Positions 1 through 8,192 of a stretch of 33,379 nucleotides of DNA are shown piece by piece. How positions within the stretch are numbered: the first letter of the stretch is position 1; each line of letters begins with the position of its first letter. Position numbers and translations under genes: made by a program. The stretch is from JANNRR01 sp043736155 (GTDB lineage: Bacteria > Pseudomonadota > Alphaproteobacteria > Rhodobacterales > Rhodobacteraceae): positions 1-33,379 of the forward strand of contig JAYTDA010000241.1 of NCBI GenBank assembly GCA_043736155.1. Direction: 5' to 3'. Below the pieces are notes generated by a model, which worked only from the letters and a program-made list of their open reading frames with translations, was not told the origin of the DNA and made no database searches.

Positions 1-2128
1 CGACCTGCAGAATTCGGTGCTGACGGCGGTCATCCTGGTCTTTATCGTCATTCTCTATGCGCTGTCGGTGCGGTCCTCGATCCTGATCGGGCTGGCGATT
101 CCGGCATCGTTCCTGATGGGGATGCTGGCTTTGTCGATGTTCGGCTTTACCGTCAACATCGTCGTGCTGTTTTCGCTGATCCTGGCGGTGGGGATGCTGG
201 TCGATGATGCGATCATCGTCACCGAGTTTGCCGAACGCCGGATGTCCGAAGGCATGGACAAGCGCGAGGCCTTTGCGCTGGCGTCGCACCGGATGGCGGG
301 GCCGGTGATTGCCGCCACCATGACCCGGGTTGCCGCCTTTTCACCGCTGCTGTTCTGGCCCGGCATCGTCGGCGAGTTCATGAAATACATGCCGATCACC
401 CTGATCGTCACGCTGTCGGCGTCACTGCTCTATGCGCTGATCTTTGTGCCGGTGCTGGGGTCGATCATCGCCAAACCGTTCAAGGAAACGGCAAAGCCGA
501 AGGATGGGGCCTATATGTGGCTGGTGGGCCGTGCGGTGCGCCACCCGTTTATCGTCATGGTCCTGGCCATCGGGTTGCTGGTGGCGGTGCCTTATGGCTA
601 TGGCAAATATGGCAGCGGCGTTGAGTTCTTCCCCGATGTGGAGCCGGAGTTTGGCCTGCTGTATGTCAAGGCGCGCGGCAACCTGTCGATCGAGGAGAAA
701 GACGCCCTGGTGCGTCAGGCCGAGCAGCGGATATTGGGCTGGCCCGGCATTGCCACGGTTTACACCAGGTCCGGCAAGGCCGGTGGCGCCGGTAACGAGG
801 TCGCCGCTGATGTGATCGGGGTGATCCAGTATGAATTCGTCGATTGGCGCGAACGCAAGAATGCCAACGCCATTCTGACCGATCTGCGGGCGGCGATGGT
901 GGGGATTCCGGGGGTGGATATCGAAGTGTCGGTGCCGCAGGCCGGTCCACCCACCGGCAAGGCGATCCAGATCCAGCTGTCGGCTGCCGACCCTGCCGGG
1001 CTGAACGAAGTGGCGCGGCAAGTCGCGGACCGGCTGGCTCAGCTGCCGGATGTGATCGACATCGACAGCGGCCTGCCGCCCCCCGGCGTCGATTGGGAAC
1101 TGCAGGTCGACCGGGCGGCGGCGGCGCGCTATGGCGTGGCCCCCAGCACCGTTGGTGCCATGGTGCAACTGGTCACCTCGGGTCTGAAACTGTCGGACTA
1201 CCGCCCCGCCGGGGCCGAAGATGCGGTGGATATCGTGCTGCGCCTGCCGGAAAACCTGCGCACCATCACCGAACTGGATCAGTTGCGGATTCAGACCGCC
1301 AACGGGGCGGTGCCGATCTCCAACTTTGTCACCCGCGTTGCGGCACCGACTACCGGCACCCTGACCCGGCTGGATGGCCAGCGCACCGTGACGGTGCAGG
1401 CGGGCATCCGCGAGGGGGTGCAGGCGGCACCGGTGCGCGAGGCGATTACTGCGGAACTGGCGGCATCGGGGCTGGAGGCGATCGGCATCCGCTGGAAACT
1501 GGCCGGCGAAGACGAGGAACAGGCGGCGGCCGGGGCGTTTCTGACCAAGGCCTTTGGCGCTGCGATGTTCCTGATCTTCATCGTGCTGCTGGCACAGTTC
1601 AACCGCTTTACCAGCGTCTGGCTGGTGCTGTCGGCGGTGGTGATGTCGACCATCGGGGTGTTGCTGGGGCTGCTGATCATGGGCCAGCCGTTTGGGGTGG
1701 TGATGACCGGCATCGGCATCATTGCGCTGGCGGGTGTGGTGGTGAACAACAACATCGTGCTGATCGACACCTTTGACACCCTGCGCCGTGACGGAGTGGG
1801 CAAGATCGACGCCATTCTGGCAACCTGCCGGGAACGGGCGCGACCGGTGGTGCTGACGGCGCTGACCGCGATTCTAGGGGTGTTGCCGATTGCCTTTGGC
1901 CTCAACCTGGAGCTGTTGAACCACGAAACCACCTATGGTGCGCCGTCGACGCAATGGTGGATTTCGCTGTCCAGCGCCATCGTCTTTGGTTTGGCCTTTG
2001 CCACGGTGCTGACGCTGATCGTCATTCCGTCGATGCTGATGCTGGTGACGCGCGGCGATGCCCCCCGGCGCAAATGGCGCTGGTACGGGCGGCGCCGCAC
2101 TGCTGCTGGCGCCAGTCCGGCGGAGTAA
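1..2128 (+). CDS. RND-family efflux transporter permease, 5'-truncated by the window edge
   Basis: This inner-membrane proton-driven exporter of the AcrB/HAE-RND type pumps substrates out with a periplasmic adaptor and an outer-membrane channel. The frame is open from base 2, so roughly the first 300 residues of a usual ~1000-1050-residue protein lie upstream; 708 residues are visible. The L-V-D-D-A-I stretch at bases 197-214 carries the paired aspartates of the TM4 proton relay. Hydrophobic helices, a periplasmic porter domain (about bases 600-1500) and a second helix bundle with the V-V-N-N-N-I-V-L-I-D motif (about 1738-1767) follow in the family order. The C-terminus is a basic cytoplasmic tail. 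No adaptor gene is visible, so it should lie upstream. Substrate cannot be told from the sequence; it could be a drug or a metal exporter, with the single DD motif favouring the drug/HAE type. Confidence 0.93.
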   Translation, partial: DLQNSVLTAVILVFIVILYALSVRSSILIGLAIPASFLMGMLALSMFGFTVNIVVLFSLILAVGMLVDDAIIVTEFAERRMSEGMDKREAFALASHRMAGPVIAATMTRVAAFSPLLFWPGIVGEFMKYMPITLIVTLSASLLYALIFVPVLGSIIAKPFKETAKPKDGAYMWLVGRAVRHPFIVMVLAIGLLVAVPYGYGKYGSGVEFFPDVEPEFGLLYVKARGNLSIEEKDALVRQAEQRILGWPGIATVYTRSGKAGGAGNEVAADVIGVIQYEFVDWRERKNANAILTDLRAAMVGIPGVDIEVSVPQAGPPTGKAIQIQLSAADPAGLNEVARQVADRLAQLPDVIDIDSGLPPPGVDWELQVDRAAAARYGVAPSTVGAMVQLVTSGLKLSDYRPAGAEDAVDIVLRLPENLRTITELDQLRIQTANGAVPISNFVTRVAAPTTGTLTRLDGQRTVTVQAGIREGVQAAPVREAITAELAASGLEAIGIRWKLAGEDEEQAAAGAFLTKAFGAAMFLIFIVLLAQFNRFTSVWLVLSAVVMSTIGVLLGLLIMGQPFGVVMTGIGIIALAGVVVNNNIVLIDTFDTLRRDGVGKIDAILATCRERARPVVLTALTAILGVLPIAFGLNLELLNHETTYGAPSTQWWISLSSAIVFGLAFATVLTLIVIPSMLMLVTRGDAPRRKWRWYGRRRTAAGASPAE

Positions 2129-2133
2129 CGGCC

Positions 2134-2167
2134 CCTTGCCCCTGTCCTTGCTCCCATCGGGGCAAGG
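2134..2167. terminator. Stem-loop after the RND gene
   Basis: A perfect 9-bp stem, CCTTGCCCC (2134-2142) with GGGGCAAGG (2159-2167), encloses a 16-nt loop six bases past the efflux stop codon. There is no following U-tract, so intrinsic termination is uncertain. It could act as a Rho-associated or RNA-stabilising 3' structure. Confidence 0.45.
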
Positions 2168-2202
2168 AGAGTGTCGCCGTGCAGCCTCATCCCGCGCCAA
2201 CC

Positions 2203-2245
2203 CGGAATTTATCCAAATTCCGAACCGATTTCTGGACAGAAATCG
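2203..2245. terminator. Twin compact hairpins between convergent genes
   Basis: Two consecutive perfect 8-bp stems, each with a 4-nt loop, are separated by only AAC. The first is CGGAATTT/AAATTCCG (2203-2210, 2215-2222) around ATCC. The second is CGATTTCT/AGAAATCG (2226-2233, 2238-2245) around GGAC. They sit between the RND gene and the convergent kinase gene, so a bidirectional terminator is the simplest reading. A dispersed palindromic repeat is the alternative. Confidence 0.5.
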
Positions 2246-2275
2246 TGTCTCCCGGTCTGCCCCTCGGGTTCAGCG

Positions 2276-2911
2276 TCAATAATTCTTCAGCAGATAATCC
2301 GGCGCGGCGCTTTCGGTCCTGACGAACCGGCCATTGGGCAGGTCGTTGCCGTTGACCTTCCAGTCAACCTCTTGCGGGGTCAAACCATAGCCGACCCACC
2401 GTGCTGTCAGGCGGTCGCGCAGCAGCGGTTCCGGCACATCGACCATCACCGCCAGATCGAACAGCGGCCGCAACCTGGGCCAGGGCGGTTGCTTGAGCAG
2501 CAGATAAAGCCCTTCGACCACCACCACTGATACCGTCGAAGGAATATAGCGGGCACCGGCCCGTGAAATTTCGATGTCGCGGTCAAACACCGGCACCGCC
2601 ACCTGCGCCACATCGTTGGTCCGCAGCCGCAGCAGCATGTGATACAGCCCGTCAGGATCAAAGGTTTCCGGGATGCCCTTGCGCGGCCGCAGCCCAAGGG
2701 GGGTGATCAGCATATCATCCAGATGATAGCCATCCATCGGCAGGATTGCCGCTGTCCCTGCCGCAGACGCATTCAGCAGCGCACACAGCTTTTCGGCCAC
2801 GGTTGATTTGCCGGACCCCGGCGGCCCGGCAATGGCGGCAATCACCCTGCCCTGCCTGGCCCGTTCGGTCAGTTGCGCCGCCAACCCGGCAAGATCGATC
2901 TCAGCATCCAT
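2276..2911 (-). CDS. P-loop sugar/nucleoside kinase family protein
   Basis: This 211-residue P-loop kinase of the phosphoribulokinase/uridine kinase fold probably phosphorylates a sugar released by the operon. Walker A is G-P-P-G-S-G-K-S-T at residues 29-37, and the M-D-G-Y-H-L-D-D motif after strand 2 is typical of the family's substrate loop. Strand V-V-V-V-E-G-L-Y-L provides the following acidic/Walker B-like segment. The start at 2911 is preceded by GGAGG at a 7-nt spacing; an in-frame upstream start at 2962 has no ribosome site. It is the last gene of the minus-strand sugar operon, 74 bp after the ABC ATPase. From memory, kinases of this type (FrcK-like) accompany sugar ABC transporters in alphaproteobacteria. 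The exact substrate is unknown. Confidence 0.8.
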   Translation of the reverse strand: MDAEIDLAGLAAQLTERARQGRVIAAIAGPPGSGKSTVAEKLCALLNASAAGTAAILPMDGYHLDDMLITPLGLRPRKGIPETFDPDGLYHMLLRLRTNDVAQVAVPVFDRDIEISRAGARYIPSTVSVVVVEGLYLLLKQPPWPRLRPLFDLAVMVDVPEPLLRDRLTARWVGYGLTPQEVDWKVNGNDLPNGRFVRTESAAPDYLLKNY

Positions 2912-2985
2912 CAGGCATCCTCCGCATCCCGGGGGCAATAGTGGCACAAGGGCAGAATTCACCGCAAGCCGGTAAGCCCCTTTGC

Positions 2986-4053
2986 CTAACGAATGCGCTG
3001 CCCGCCAGCGTCAAAACACAGGATCCTTGCCGGATCGAACCGCGCTGTCACCTGATTTCCCGGTTTCAGACCACGACCATTTTCGGCAGCGATGGTCAGC
3101 ATCTTGCCATTGCCCTGCCGCGCATAGGCAAAGCTTTCGCCGCCAAGATGTTCCACGATTTCAATGGTCAGCGTCAGTTCGGCGCTGCCCCCGGCCTTGA
3201 AATGCTCTGGCCGCAAACCAAGGGTCAGGGGTTGGCCCTCGGTCAGCTTGGTCGCCAGATGCGGCAAAGGCAACCGCTGGTTGTCATAGTCCGGCAGCCG
3301 TGCCGTGCCGCCTTCCACCACCGCTTCCAGAAAGTTCATCTTGGGCGACCCGATGAAGCCCGCGACAAACAGATTGTCGGGGTTGTCATAGAGATCGAGC
3401 GGGGCACCGACCTGTTCCACGCCGCCATCGCGCAGCACCACGATCTTGTCGGCCAGCGTCATTGCCTCGATCTGGTCATGGGTGACATAGATGATGGTGG
3501 TTTGCAGCTTCTTGTGCAGCCGCGCCACTTCGATGCGCATGTGAACCCGCAACTCGGCATCAAGGTTCGACAGCGGCTCATCAAACAGGAACACCTGCGG
3601 GTGGCGCACAATGGCGCGGCCAATGGCGACGCGCTGGCGCTGGCCGCCCGACAGTTCCTTGGGTTTGCGCTCCAGCAGCGGCTCCATCTCCAGAATCCGT
3701 GCCGCTTCACCGACCTGACGGGCAATCTCGGCCTTGTCCTTGCCGGCAAACCGCAGGGCAAAGCCCATGTTTTCGCGCACCGTCATATGCGGGTACAGGG
3801 CATAGGACTGAAACACCATGGCGATGCCGCGCTGTGACGGATCGACATTGTTGACCAGCCGGTCGCCGATCTGGATTGTGCCGCCGGTGATGTCCTCCAG
3901 CCCGGCGATCATCCGCAGCAGGGTGGATTTGCCGCTGCCCGAGGGGCCGACAAACACCACGAATTCGCGGGGAGAAATGTCCAGATCAACCCCCCGGATC
4001 ACTTCCACCGCGCCAAAGGCCTTGCGAACATTCCGCAGTTTCACCCCACTCAT
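2986..4053 (-). CDS. Sugar ABC transporter ATP-binding protein, MalK/UgpC type
   Basis: This 355-residue cytoplasmic ATPase powers the importer encoded just upstream in the operon. Walker A G-P-S-G-S-G-K-S is at residues 36-43; the signature L-S-G-G-Q-R-Q-R-V, Walker B F-L-F-D-E-P-L-S-N-L-D and switch histidine (Y-V-T-H-D) follow. The C-terminal third has the OB-fold regulatory domain with L-G-L-R-P-E-H, standard for CUT1 sugar importers. The start at 4053 (M-S-G-V-K-L) has AGGAG upstream; the frame runs open to 4173 into the glycosidase gene but without a second ribosome site. It begins 10 bp after the glycosidase stop codon, so the two are probably co-translated. Confidence 0.95.
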   Translation of the reverse strand: MSGVKLRNVRKAFGAVEVIRGVDLDISPREFVVFVGPSGSGKSTLLRMIAGLEDITGGTIQIGDRLVNNVDPSQRGIAMVFQSYALYPHMTVRENMGFALRFAGKDKAEIARQVGEAARILEMEPLLERKPKELSGGQRQRVAIGRAIVRHPQVFLFDEPLSNLDAELRVHMRIEVARLHKKLQTTIIYVTHDQIEAMTLADKIVVLRDGGVEQVGAPLDLYDNPDNLFVAGFIGSPKMNFLEAVVEGGTARLPDYDNQRLPLPHLATKLTEGQPLTLGLRPEHFKAGGSAELTLTIEIVEHLGGESFAYARQGNGKMLTIAAENGRGLKPGNQVTARFDPARILCFDAGGQRIR

Positions 4054-4063
4054 CGATCCGCTC

Positions 4064-6262
4064 CTATTCCACAGCCAACCGGGCGGCAGCGGTGCCCAGT
4101 CGGTCAGAGGTGACGTTGATATCGATGGCGCCCGGCCCGCTGGCCTGAACCCAGAACCCGGTTGACCCGGCACGCAATGGCACCAGCGCCGGGCCGATCA
4201 GGCGACCGCAGCCCCTCACCGCAATCAGGACCGGTTCCGGAAAGAACGGCAGCTTGTTGCCGACCTGATCCAGCGCCCGCACCATCAGCCGCACCGCATC
4301 ATGGCGCCCGATCACCGGATGATCCGCCACCAGTTCCAGCCGGGTCGCCACCGGGTCAGCGGCAAAGTGCGCCGTAGCCACCGCTTTGCCGCCGATATAG
4401 CCGGTGACCAGCCCATGTTCCCAGCTCATCCCCCACAGCCCCAGTTCCCCGGCGCTGAAATGCCGGCGCTCAAAGATCACCGGGGCATGCGGCAAATGCG
4501 GATAGCGCGCCCGGTCGGGGCCGAGGCGTTTCGGCCGGTGATTGCCATAGCGCAGTTCCACTTCGTCGCAGTTGGTCAGCACGATCAGCGGCAGCACGCC
4601 GCCGATATTGCGCTCGCCCCGCGCCCAGAAGGTCACCGGTTGCAGCACGATGCCGTCGGCAGGGTCGCACTGGCTGGCATAGGCATAGGCGGCAAACTTC
4701 GGCTCGCGGAACATGTCCATCACACCGTGGTGGCACAGACGGTCGCCGGATCCGAAATCCTTGTGGGTGTTATAGTCAAAGGCACACCAGCCGATGGCAC
4801 CCGATATTTGCGGGTCACCATACATCGCATCCAGCACCTCCAGATGCCGGGTCACATGTTCGGCCTGCCGCTGTTCCTGATCCGAACTTTTGGTCGGATA
4901 CATATGACCGCCAAACTCGGTGATCAGGTAGGGCACCGGGTGGGGCAGCCCGGTCACCTCCATCTGTGGCCGCAGCGCGGTGCGGGGGCGGTTGCCGCCC
5001 AGCTCCTCGTTGCCCAGAATGAAATCGTTCATGGTGTAGACATCTTCCAGCAACTCGCTGTCGGTGATGTAGCGCACACCGCCGGTCTGCCGGGTGCTGT
5101 CCAGCGCATGGGCAACCCGGTTGGTTTCGGCATAGAAATCATGATCATCCTGCGATTCGTTGATCCGCACCCCCCAGATGATGATCGACGGGTGGTTCCA
5201 GTCGCGCCGGATCATTGCACCGACATTGGCGACAGACCGCGCCTTCCATTCCACGCCACCAATATGCTGCCAGCCGGGCAGTTCCTCGAACACCATCAAG
5301 CCCAGTTCATCGCAGCGGTTCAGGAAATGGGTCGATTGCGGATAATGCGAGGTGCGCACCAGATTGAGCTTCAACTCATGCTTCAGAATCTCGGCATCGC
5401 GCTCCTGTGCAGCGCGGCCAAGGGCATAGCCCTGATAGGGAAACGACTGGTGGCGGTTCAAGCCGCGGATTTTGACCGAACGCCCGTTCAGCTGGAACCC
5501 TTCGGCGGTAAAGACAGCACTGCGGAACCCGAACCTTTGTACGGTCTGGTCCCGCCCATGCGGCGTTTCCAGTACCAGTTCAAGGGTGTAAAGTGCGGGG
5601 TTGGTGATATCCCACAGCACGATGCCGCCAAGGTCCGGCAGGACAAGCCGGACAGCCTCTCCGGACACCGCCGCCGATGTGGTGGCAAGGATGGTGCCCG
5701 CGCCATCGCGCAATGTCACTGTCAGGGTACCCGCCACCACCAGCCCCTGCGGATTGTGCAGTGCGACCTGTGCCACAACGCTTTTGCGCAGGGCCAGCAC
5801 GTCGGGGGTTTCGATCTTGCACAGGCCAATCGATACCGGCGCTGTCAGCCGCAACCAGCAGTCGCGGTAAATTCCGGCATAGGTCAGATAGTCGATGGCA
5901 CCGCCAAATGGCGGGATCAGCGGGTTTTCGCTGCCGTCGATTTCAACCACCAGCCGGTTCTCACCGGCGCTCAACAGCCCGGTCAGCCGCGCCTCGAACG
6001 GGGTATAGCCATCGGAATGGCTGGCAATCAGCTGGCCATTCAGACTGACCCTTGCATTGGCCATTGCGCCATCAAACACCAGCGCCACTTCCTGTCCCGC
6101 CCAGGCAGGATCAGCGGCAAAGCTCTTTTCATAGATGAACTCGCGCTGATATATCTTTTCATCGAAATAGGAAAGCGGCAGCGCCACCGCATTGTGCGGC
6201 AGGCGGACACTATCGCGCCCCTCGAACAACCAGTTATCGTTGAAGTCGGTAACAGAGCGCAT
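4064..6262 (-). CDS. Glycoside hydrolase family 2 enzyme, cytoplasmic
   Basis: This 732-residue retaining glycosidase of the beta-galactosidase/beta-glucuronidase family has the order N-terminal jelly-roll sugar-binding domain (about 1-165), immunoglobulin-like domain (about 165-265), TIM barrel (about 265-560) and extra C-terminal beta domains. The acid/base glutamate is E369 in W-G-V-R-I-N-E-S, and the nucleophile is E449 in I-T-E-F-G-G-H. No signal peptide is present, so it cleaves imported oligosaccharides or glycosides in the cytoplasm. Two starts are possible: 6268, where AAGGA abuts the ATG, and 6262, where the same AAGGA has a proper 6-nt spacing; I prefer 6262. It follows the second permease gene by about 9 bp. 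Galactoside, glucuronide or mannoside specificity cannot be decided from sequence alone. Confidence 0.9.
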   Translation of the reverse strand: MRSVTDFNDNWLFEGRDSVRLPHNAVALPLSYFDEKIYQREFIYEKSFAADPAWAGQEVALVFDGAMANARVSLNGQLIASHSDGYTPFEARLTGLLSAGENRLVVEIDGSENPLIPPFGGAIDYLTYAGIYRDCWLRLTAPVSIGLCKIETPDVLALRKSVVAQVALHNPQGLVVAGTLTVTLRDGAGTILATTSAAVSGEAVRLVLPDLGGIVLWDITNPALYTLELVLETPHGRDQTVQRFGFRSAVFTAEGFQLNGRSVKIRGLNRHQSFPYQGYALGRAAQERDAEILKHELKLNLVRTSHYPQSTHFLNRCDELGLMVFEELPGWQHIGGVEWKARSVANVGAMIRRDWNHPSIIIWGVRINESQDDHDFYAETNRVAHALDSTRQTGGVRYITDSELLEDVYTMNDFILGNEELGGNRPRTALRPQMEVTGLPHPVPYLITEFGGHMYPTKSSDQEQRQAEHVTRHLEVLDAMYGDPQISGAIGWCAFDYNTHKDFGSGDRLCHHGVMDMFREPKFAAYAYASQCDPADGIVLQPVTFWARGERNIGGVLPLIVLTNCDEVELRYGNHRPKRLGPDRARYPHLPHAPVIFERRHFSAGELGLWGMSWEHGLVTGYIGGKAVATAHFAADPVATRLELVADHPVIGRHDAVRLMVRALDQVGNKLPFFPEPVLIAVRGCGRLIGPALVPLRAGSTGFWVQASGPGAIDINVTSDRLGTAAARLAVE

Positions 6263-6271
6263 TCCCATTCC

Positions 6272-7090
6272 TTATTTGACGCCGCCCAGCATGCCTTCGA
6301 CAAAGCGCCGCTGCAGCAGAAAGAACACCGCGATGGTCGGCAAGGTGGCCAGAACATTGGCGATCATGATCAGCCCGTAATCCGGCGTATAGGCGGATGC
6401 CAATGACGCGACGACCAGAGTGATGGTTTTCATCTCATTGGTCTGCAACACGATCAGCGGCCACAGATAGGCGTTCCAGTTGGTCATGAAGATGATGATC
6501 ATCGCCGCCGCATAGGTGGACCGCATCACCGGCAGGTAGATATAGACGAATATCTGCCATTCCTTCAGCCCGTCGATCCGGGCGGCGTCGCGCAATTCAT
6601 GCGGGAAAGCCTTGGTATTCTGGCGAAAGTAAAAGATCATGAAGATCGAGGCGATACCCGGCGCCATGATGGCGATATAGGTGTTCATCAGACCGGCACT
6701 GGAAAACATCACGAACAGCGGGATCATCATCGCGGCAAACGGCACCGACAGCATGATCAGCAGCGCCCCGAAAATCCTGTCACGCGCGCGGGAGCGAAAG
6801 ATTTCAAAGCCATAGCCCGCCAGTGACGACACGATCAGCGTCAGGATGGTGCCGACAATGGCGACAAAGGCGGAATTGAAGAACACCCTTGGCACATCGA
6901 CCAGTTCAAAGAACTTGGCGATATTGTCCCACAGGGCATAGCCAAAGGTGACCTTGCCGCCGGTGACATCGACAGCGGTATTGGTGGCACCGACCACCAT
7001 CCAGTAAAACGGGAACACCGAGATCAGCGCCGCCAGCCACAGGCCCGCCAGCATCAGCCCCCGGGAAATCAGGGCAAGAAGTCGGGTCAT
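6272..7090 (-). CDS. Sugar ABC transporter permease, MalG type
   Basis: This 272-residue inner-membrane permease is half of the CUT1 importer channel. Six hydrophobic segments are visible, and the cytoplasmic EAA loop reads D-A-A-R-I-D-G-L-K-E-W-Q-I-F followed by Y-L-P-V-M, the contact site for the ATPase. The start at 7090 begins directly after the stop of the MalF-type gene, and its ribosome site AAAGGAG lies inside the last codons of that gene, so translation of the two permeases is coupled. It would pair with the upstream permease, the binding protein and the downstream ATPase. No unusual features were seen. Confidence 0.94.
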   Translation of the reverse strand: MTRLLALISRGLMLAGLWLAALISVFPFYWMVVGATNTAVDVTGGKVTFGYALWDNIAKFFELVDVPRVFFNSAFVAIVGTILTLIVSSLAGYGFEIFRSRARDRIFGALLIMLSVPFAAMMIPLFVMFSSAGLMNTYIAIMAPGIASIFMIFYFRQNTKAFPHELRDAARIDGLKEWQIFVYIYLPVMRSTYAAAMIIIFMTNWNAYLWPLIVLQTNEMKTITLVVASLASAYTPDYGLIMIANVLATLPTIAVFFLLQRRFVEGMLGGVK

Positions 7091-7984
7091 CTAACGCTCC
7101 TTTGCCACACGGAATTGCAGCCAGGACAGCACCGCCACCAGCACCACGATCACATAGGACACCGTGGCGGCGTAACCGAATGACGGCATGAATTTGAAAG
7201 TCAACTGATAGATATACAGCGACAGGGTCAGCGTCGAATTGGCCGGATTGCCGCCGCTGCCGGCACTGGCGGTGATGGTGTTCACCTCGTCAAACAATTG
7301 CAAGGTGCCAATGGTTGACAGCACCGTGGTGAACAGGATCACCGGTTTGAGCATCGGCACCGTGATGCGCAAAAACCGCGCCCAGGGCGGCACCCCGTCA
7401 ATCTTCGCAGCTTCATAGATCGAAGGGTCGATATTTTGCAGCGCCGCCAGATAGAACACCATGTTATATCCGGTCCAGCGCCAGGTAATCGCCAGGATGA
7501 TCAGAACCTTGGCCCAAAACGGATCAAACATCCAGCCAATCGGTTCATTGATGATATGCAGCAGCATCAGCGTGTCATTGACCACACCATCGGCGGCAAA
7601 CATCGATTTGAACAGCACCGAATAGGCCACCAGCGAGGTGACGCAGGGCAGAAAGATCGCGGTGCGCAGGATCGCCCGGCCCCGCAGCTTCGGGTTGTTC
7701 AGCGCCACCGCAAACAGCAGTGCCAGCACGATCATCAGTGGCACCTGAATCACCAGAAAGATCAGGGTGTTGCTCAGCGCCGTCAGAAACACCGGATCCT
7801 GGGTCAGGCGGTAGATGTTGGCAAAGCCGCCAAACTTGAAATTCATCCCCTTGCCGGTCTGGAAACTCATCCACAGCGACCACAGGATCGGATAGATCAT
7901 GAACAGACCCAGCAACACCATCGCCGGTGCCACAAAGGCCCAGCCCGTCAGGTTGCTCTTGGTCCGTTGTGCAAGTTCCGCCAT
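7091..7984 (-). CDS. Sugar ABC transporter permease, MalF type
   Basis: This 297-residue inner-membrane permease forms the importer channel with the MalG-type partner. Six hydrophobic segments and the EAA loop E-A-A-K-I-D-G-V-P-P-W-A-R-F followed by V-P-M-L are visible. The ATG at 7984 (M-A-E-L-A-Q-R-T-K) is the start I chose. A TTG at 8020 would add 12 residues but has no ribosome site, and the site at 7984 (GGGGGCAG) is itself weak. The gene lies 208 bp after the binding-protein gene, with a strong hairpin in between, so permease levels are probably lower than binding-protein levels. Confidence 0.92.
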   Translation of the reverse strand: MAELAQRTKSNLTGWAFVAPAMVLLGLFMIYPILWSLWMSFQTGKGMNFKFGGFANIYRLTQDPVFLTALSNTLIFLVIQVPLMIVLALLFAVALNNPKLRGRAILRTAIFLPCVTSLVAYSVLFKSMFAADGVVNDTLMLLHIINEPIGWMFDPFWAKVLIILAITWRWTGYNMVFYLAALQNIDPSIYEAAKIDGVPPWARFLRITVPMLKPVILFTTVLSTIGTLQLFDEVNTITASAGSGGNPANSTLTLSLYIYQLTFKFMPSFGYAATVSYVIVVLVAVLSWLQFRVAKER

Positions 7985-8135
7985 TTCTGCCCCCGGTCTG
8001 GTAAATCTCGGCTGCTGCAAAGGTTGTTAAAAACGGCCCGGGTGGGCCGCATCACGTCAGGTCCGAAGCGACAGCACCGGTTTCCGACCAAAGGGTCGGC
8101 TCACCGCGCCACGATTGTCCCGCCCCTCCCCGTGC

Positions 8136-8167
8136 TTCGACCCCGCACCTTGCGGCACGGGGTCGAA
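8136..8167 (-). ncRNA. Intercistronic stem-loop between binding-protein and permease genes
   Basis: A perfect 10-bp stem, TTCGACCCCG (8136-8145) with CGGGGTCGAA (8158-8167), has a 12-nt loop. It lies 25 bp after the binding-protein stop in the direction of transcription. In malE-malF-type operons such structures protect the upstream message and lower downstream expression, and the same role is inferred here. A second small stem, CCGTC/GACGG (8169-8173, 8180-8184), lies beside it. Confidence 0.55.
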
Positions 8168-8192
8168 ACCGTCTGGGAGGACGGCCGTGATC

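Noticed and set aside
6..15. Adjacent PstI and EcoRI sites looking like a cloning polylinker
   Set aside because: They are in frame within the RND coding sequence, and the following translation is a normal RND helix, so they are natural sequence.
4301..6406. 700-codon plus-strand open frame
   Set aside because: It is the complement of the GH2 gene, which has clear catalytic motifs on the minus strand. High GC content produces such shadows.
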